Source: Gillisia sp.
GTDB lineage: Bacteria; Bacteroidota; Bacteroidia; Flavobacteriales; Flavobacteriaceae
Direction of reading: 5' to 3'
DNA: 64,000 nucleotides
Assembly: GCA_024635655.1 (NCBI GenBank)
Contig: JAGXIL010000090.1
Coordinates: 1-64,000 of the forward strand
Part shown: positions 62,216-64,000 of the stretch, piece by piece
Position numbering within the stretch: the first letter of the stretch is position 1
Layout of the letters: every line of letters starts with the position of its first letter
The notes under the pieces: generated by a model
Database searches by the model: none
Told to the model about the DNA's origin: nothing
Seen by the model: only the letters and a program-made list of their open reading frames with translations
Position numbers and translations under genes: made by a program

Positions 62216-64000
62216 ATGTGCGGAATAGTTGGTTATATAGGAAACAGGGATGCTTATCCGGTTATAATGAAAGGTTTACAGCGCCTCGAATATAGAGGTT
62301 ATGATAGTGCAGGTATTGCTTTATATGACGGAAATGAGCTGAACCTTTGTAAGACGAAAGGAAAAGTAGCCGATCTTAAAAAATTATGTGATGAAACCAC
62401 TTCCACCAAAGGGCATGTGGGTATAGGCCACACCAGATGGGCCACCCATGGTATCCCTAATGATGTGAACTCTCACCCTCACTATTCCAATTCAGGTAAT
62501 CTTGTCATTATTCACAATGGGATCATTGAGAATTACGCAACTATTAAAAAGGAATTAATAAAACGAGGCTATTCATTTCAATCAGATACAGATACAGAGG
62601 TTTTAGTTAACCTTATAGAAGATGTAATGATCAATGAAGATGTGAAGCTTGGAAAAGCAATGCAAATAGCCTTAAACCAGGCTGTGGGTGCCTATGCTAT
62701 CACTGTTTTTGATAAAAGAAAACCAAATGAACTCGTCGTTGCGCGTCTAGGAAGTCCTTTGGCGATTGGTATTGGTGAGAATGAGTTTTTTATCGCTTCA
62801 GATGCATCTCCGTTCATAGAATTTACCAGTAATGCTATTTATCTTGAAGATGGGGAAATGGCGGTAATTCGTCTTGGGAAACAAATCAAGGTGAGAAAAA
62901 TACAGGATGATTCCCTGGTAGATCCTTATATTCAGGAGTTACAGCTTAACCTGGAGCAAATCGAAAAAAACGGTTACGAACATTTTATGCTTAAAGAGAT
63001 CTACGAGCAGCCAAGTGCTATCACAGATACTTACAGAGGTAGGATGTTGGCCAATGAAGGTATAATTAGAATGGCAGGGGTAGACGATAATATTGAGCGT
63101 CTTGCCAATGCAAAAAGAATAATTGTGGTCGCTTGTGGAACCTCCTGGCATGCCGGACTGGTTTCTGAGTATATTTTTGAAGATCTTGCCCGCATCCCTG
63201 TTGAGGTTGAATATGCTTCAGAATTTAGATACAGAAATCCTGTGATTTACGAAAATGATGTGGTGATCGCTATTTCTCAAAGTGGAGAAACTGCAGATAC
63301 TATGGCAGCTATTAAACTGGCGAAAGAAAAAGGAGCTTTTGTCTTTGGGGTATGTAATGTTGTTGGATCATCCATTTCCAGGGAATCCCATGCAGGAGCA
63401 TATACGCACGCCGGTCCGGAAATTGGGGTGGCATCAACAAAAGCCTTTACTACCCAGATCACGGTGCTCACCTTGATCGCCTTAAAGCTGGCAAAGTATA
63501 AAGGAACAATTTCAGATTCTACCTTTAGATTACATCTACAGGAACTGGACAGGATCCCTGAAAAAGTGGCTAAAGTGCTTGAAACCAATGAGCACATTAA
63601 AATTATTGCCGATAAATATAAGGATGTTTCCAATTGTTTGTACCTGGGTAGAGGCTATAACTTCCCGGTGGCTCTGGAAGGAGCTTTAAAGCTAAAGGAA
63701 ATATCTTATATACATGCTGAAGGTTATCCTGCTGCTGAAATGAAACACGGTCCTATTGCTTTAATAGATGAACAAATGCCGGTAGTGGTTATCGCCACCA
63801 ATAAGGGTCATTATGATAAAGTGGTAAGTAACGTCCAGGAAATAAAATCCAGAAAAGGAAAAATTATAGGTATAGTTACTGAAGGTGATGAAGCAGTTAG
63901 AGAACTTGCAGACTATGTAATTGAAGTACCGGATACAATTGAATCCTTAACTCCATTGTTGACAACCATACCTTTGCAATTGTTGTCTTATCACATAGCT
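62216..64000 (+). CDS. glmS: Glutamine-fructose-6-phosphate aminotransferase, 3' end cut by window
   Basis: Makes glucosamine-6-phosphate, the first step to UDP-GlcNAc. From ATG 62216 about 595 codons run to the window end without a stop, of an expected ~615. The N-terminal Ntn glutaminase starts MCGIVGYIG with nucleophile Cys2; GHTRWATHG and HNGIIENY follow. Two SIS domains carry SQSGETADT, ASTKAFTTQ and GRGYNFPVALEGALKLKEI. It is 3 nt after DUF4270. No glmS ribozyme is seen upstream, as expected outside Firmicutes. Confidence 0.97.
   Translation, partial: MCGIVGYIGNRDAYPVIMKGLQRLEYRGYDSAGIALYDGNELNLCKTKGKVADLKKLCDETTSTKGHVGIGHTRWATHGIPNDVNSHPHYSNSGNLVIIHNGIIENYATIKKELIKRGYSFQSDTDTEVLVNLIEDVMINEDVKLGKAMQIALNQAVGAYAITVFDKRKPNELVVARLGSPLAIGIGENEFFIASDASPFIEFTSNAIYLEDGEMAVIRLGKQIKVRKIQDDSLVDPYIQELQLNLEQIEKNGYEHFMLKEIYEQPSAITDTYRGRMLANEGIIRMAGVDDNIERLANAKRIIVVACGTSWHAGLVSEYIFEDLARIPVEVEYASEFRYRNPVIYENDVVIAISQSGETADTMAAIKLAKEKGAFVFGVCNVVGSSISRESHAGAYTHAGPEIGVASTKAFTTQITVLTLIALKLAKYKGTISDSTFRLHLQELDRIPEKVAKVLETNEHIKIIADKYKDVSNCLYLGRGYNFPVALEGALKLKEISYIHAEGYPAAEMKHGPIALIDEQMPVVVIATNKGHYDKVVSNVQEIKSRKGKIIGIVTEGDEAVRELADYVIEVPDTIESLTPLLTTIPLQLLSYHIA

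Noticed and set aside
1-64000. rRNA, tRNA, CRISPR arrays, prophage or insertion sequences
   Set aside because: None was recognised: no tandem spaced repeats, no cloverleaf-like gene, no transposase or integrase.

Overview
The window is a chromosomal stretch from a member of the Bacteroidota, most likely a marine or soil Flavobacteriaceae of the Gramella/Salegentibacter type. Supporting signs are AT-rich DNA, promoters with the Bacteroidota -7 box TAnnTTTG, a C-terminal type IX secretion sorting domain, a large TonB-dependent receptor, lineage-specific families (DUF5689, DUF4270, DUF3078, DUF2480), and short class-typical lipoprotein signals. The genus is inferred; no rRNA, tRNA, CRISPR array or intact mobile element was seen. 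Almost all of the DNA is coding, with about 59 genes, two of them cut by the window edges (hemC on the left, glmS on the right).

Layout. 1-7066: a haem locus, with hemC-hemA on the minus strand and, divergently, an AraC-type regulator, a ThuA-like lipoprotein, hemH, a MATE exporter and hemJ. 7112-10583: an orphan NtrY-like sensor kinase, a crotonase and a PA0069-type radical SAM protein. 10607-16967: a TauE/SafE permease, then a likely polymer/nucleic-acid scavenging locus: a secreted EEP-fold nuclease or phosphatase divergent from a TonB receptor plus a DUF5689 lipoprotein. 17145-19609: two small secreted proteins and hflX.

19747-28208: a long suf (Fe-S assembly) operon on the minus strand: sufA, sufB, an NlpE-like lipoprotein, sufC, sufD, sufS, a META-domain lipoprotein, sufE, a SufT-like DUF59 protein, DUF2480 and a DUF3078 barrel-like protein. 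Three of its members are predicted envelope proteins. 28462-34670: thiL, a small Cys/His protein, an alpha/beta hydrolase, brnQ, an Xaa-Pro aminopeptidase and cbpA-cbpM. 34952-38901: sdhCAB, with a decayed four-helix-bundle (S23/IVS-type) gene lodged between sdhA and sdhB. 38979-46390: a methionine-type aminotransferase and an omega-amidase-type nitrilase (a probable salvage pair), an Ig-like lipoprotein, comF, a coiled-coil protein and glyS. 46487-53660: a T9SS-secreted protein, exoA, an OmpA lipoprotein, a PfkB kinase and an aldo/keto reductase. 53661-59597: a minus-strand run of an M23 peptidase, radA, an esterase-fold pseudoenzyme, a flippase-like membrane protein, panD and panC. 59790-64000: a one-domain, motif-less glycogen-synthase homologue, a DUF4270 lipoprotein and glmS.

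No single spectacular new system is present. The items most worth following are the envelope proteins inside the suf operon, the receptor/DUF5689/nuclease locus, the broken four-helix-bundle gene in sdh with matching flank motifs in suf, two conserved-fold proteins that have lost catalytic residues (56235-57383 and 59790-60602), and very compact promoters whose -7 box lies 4-5 nt from the start codon.
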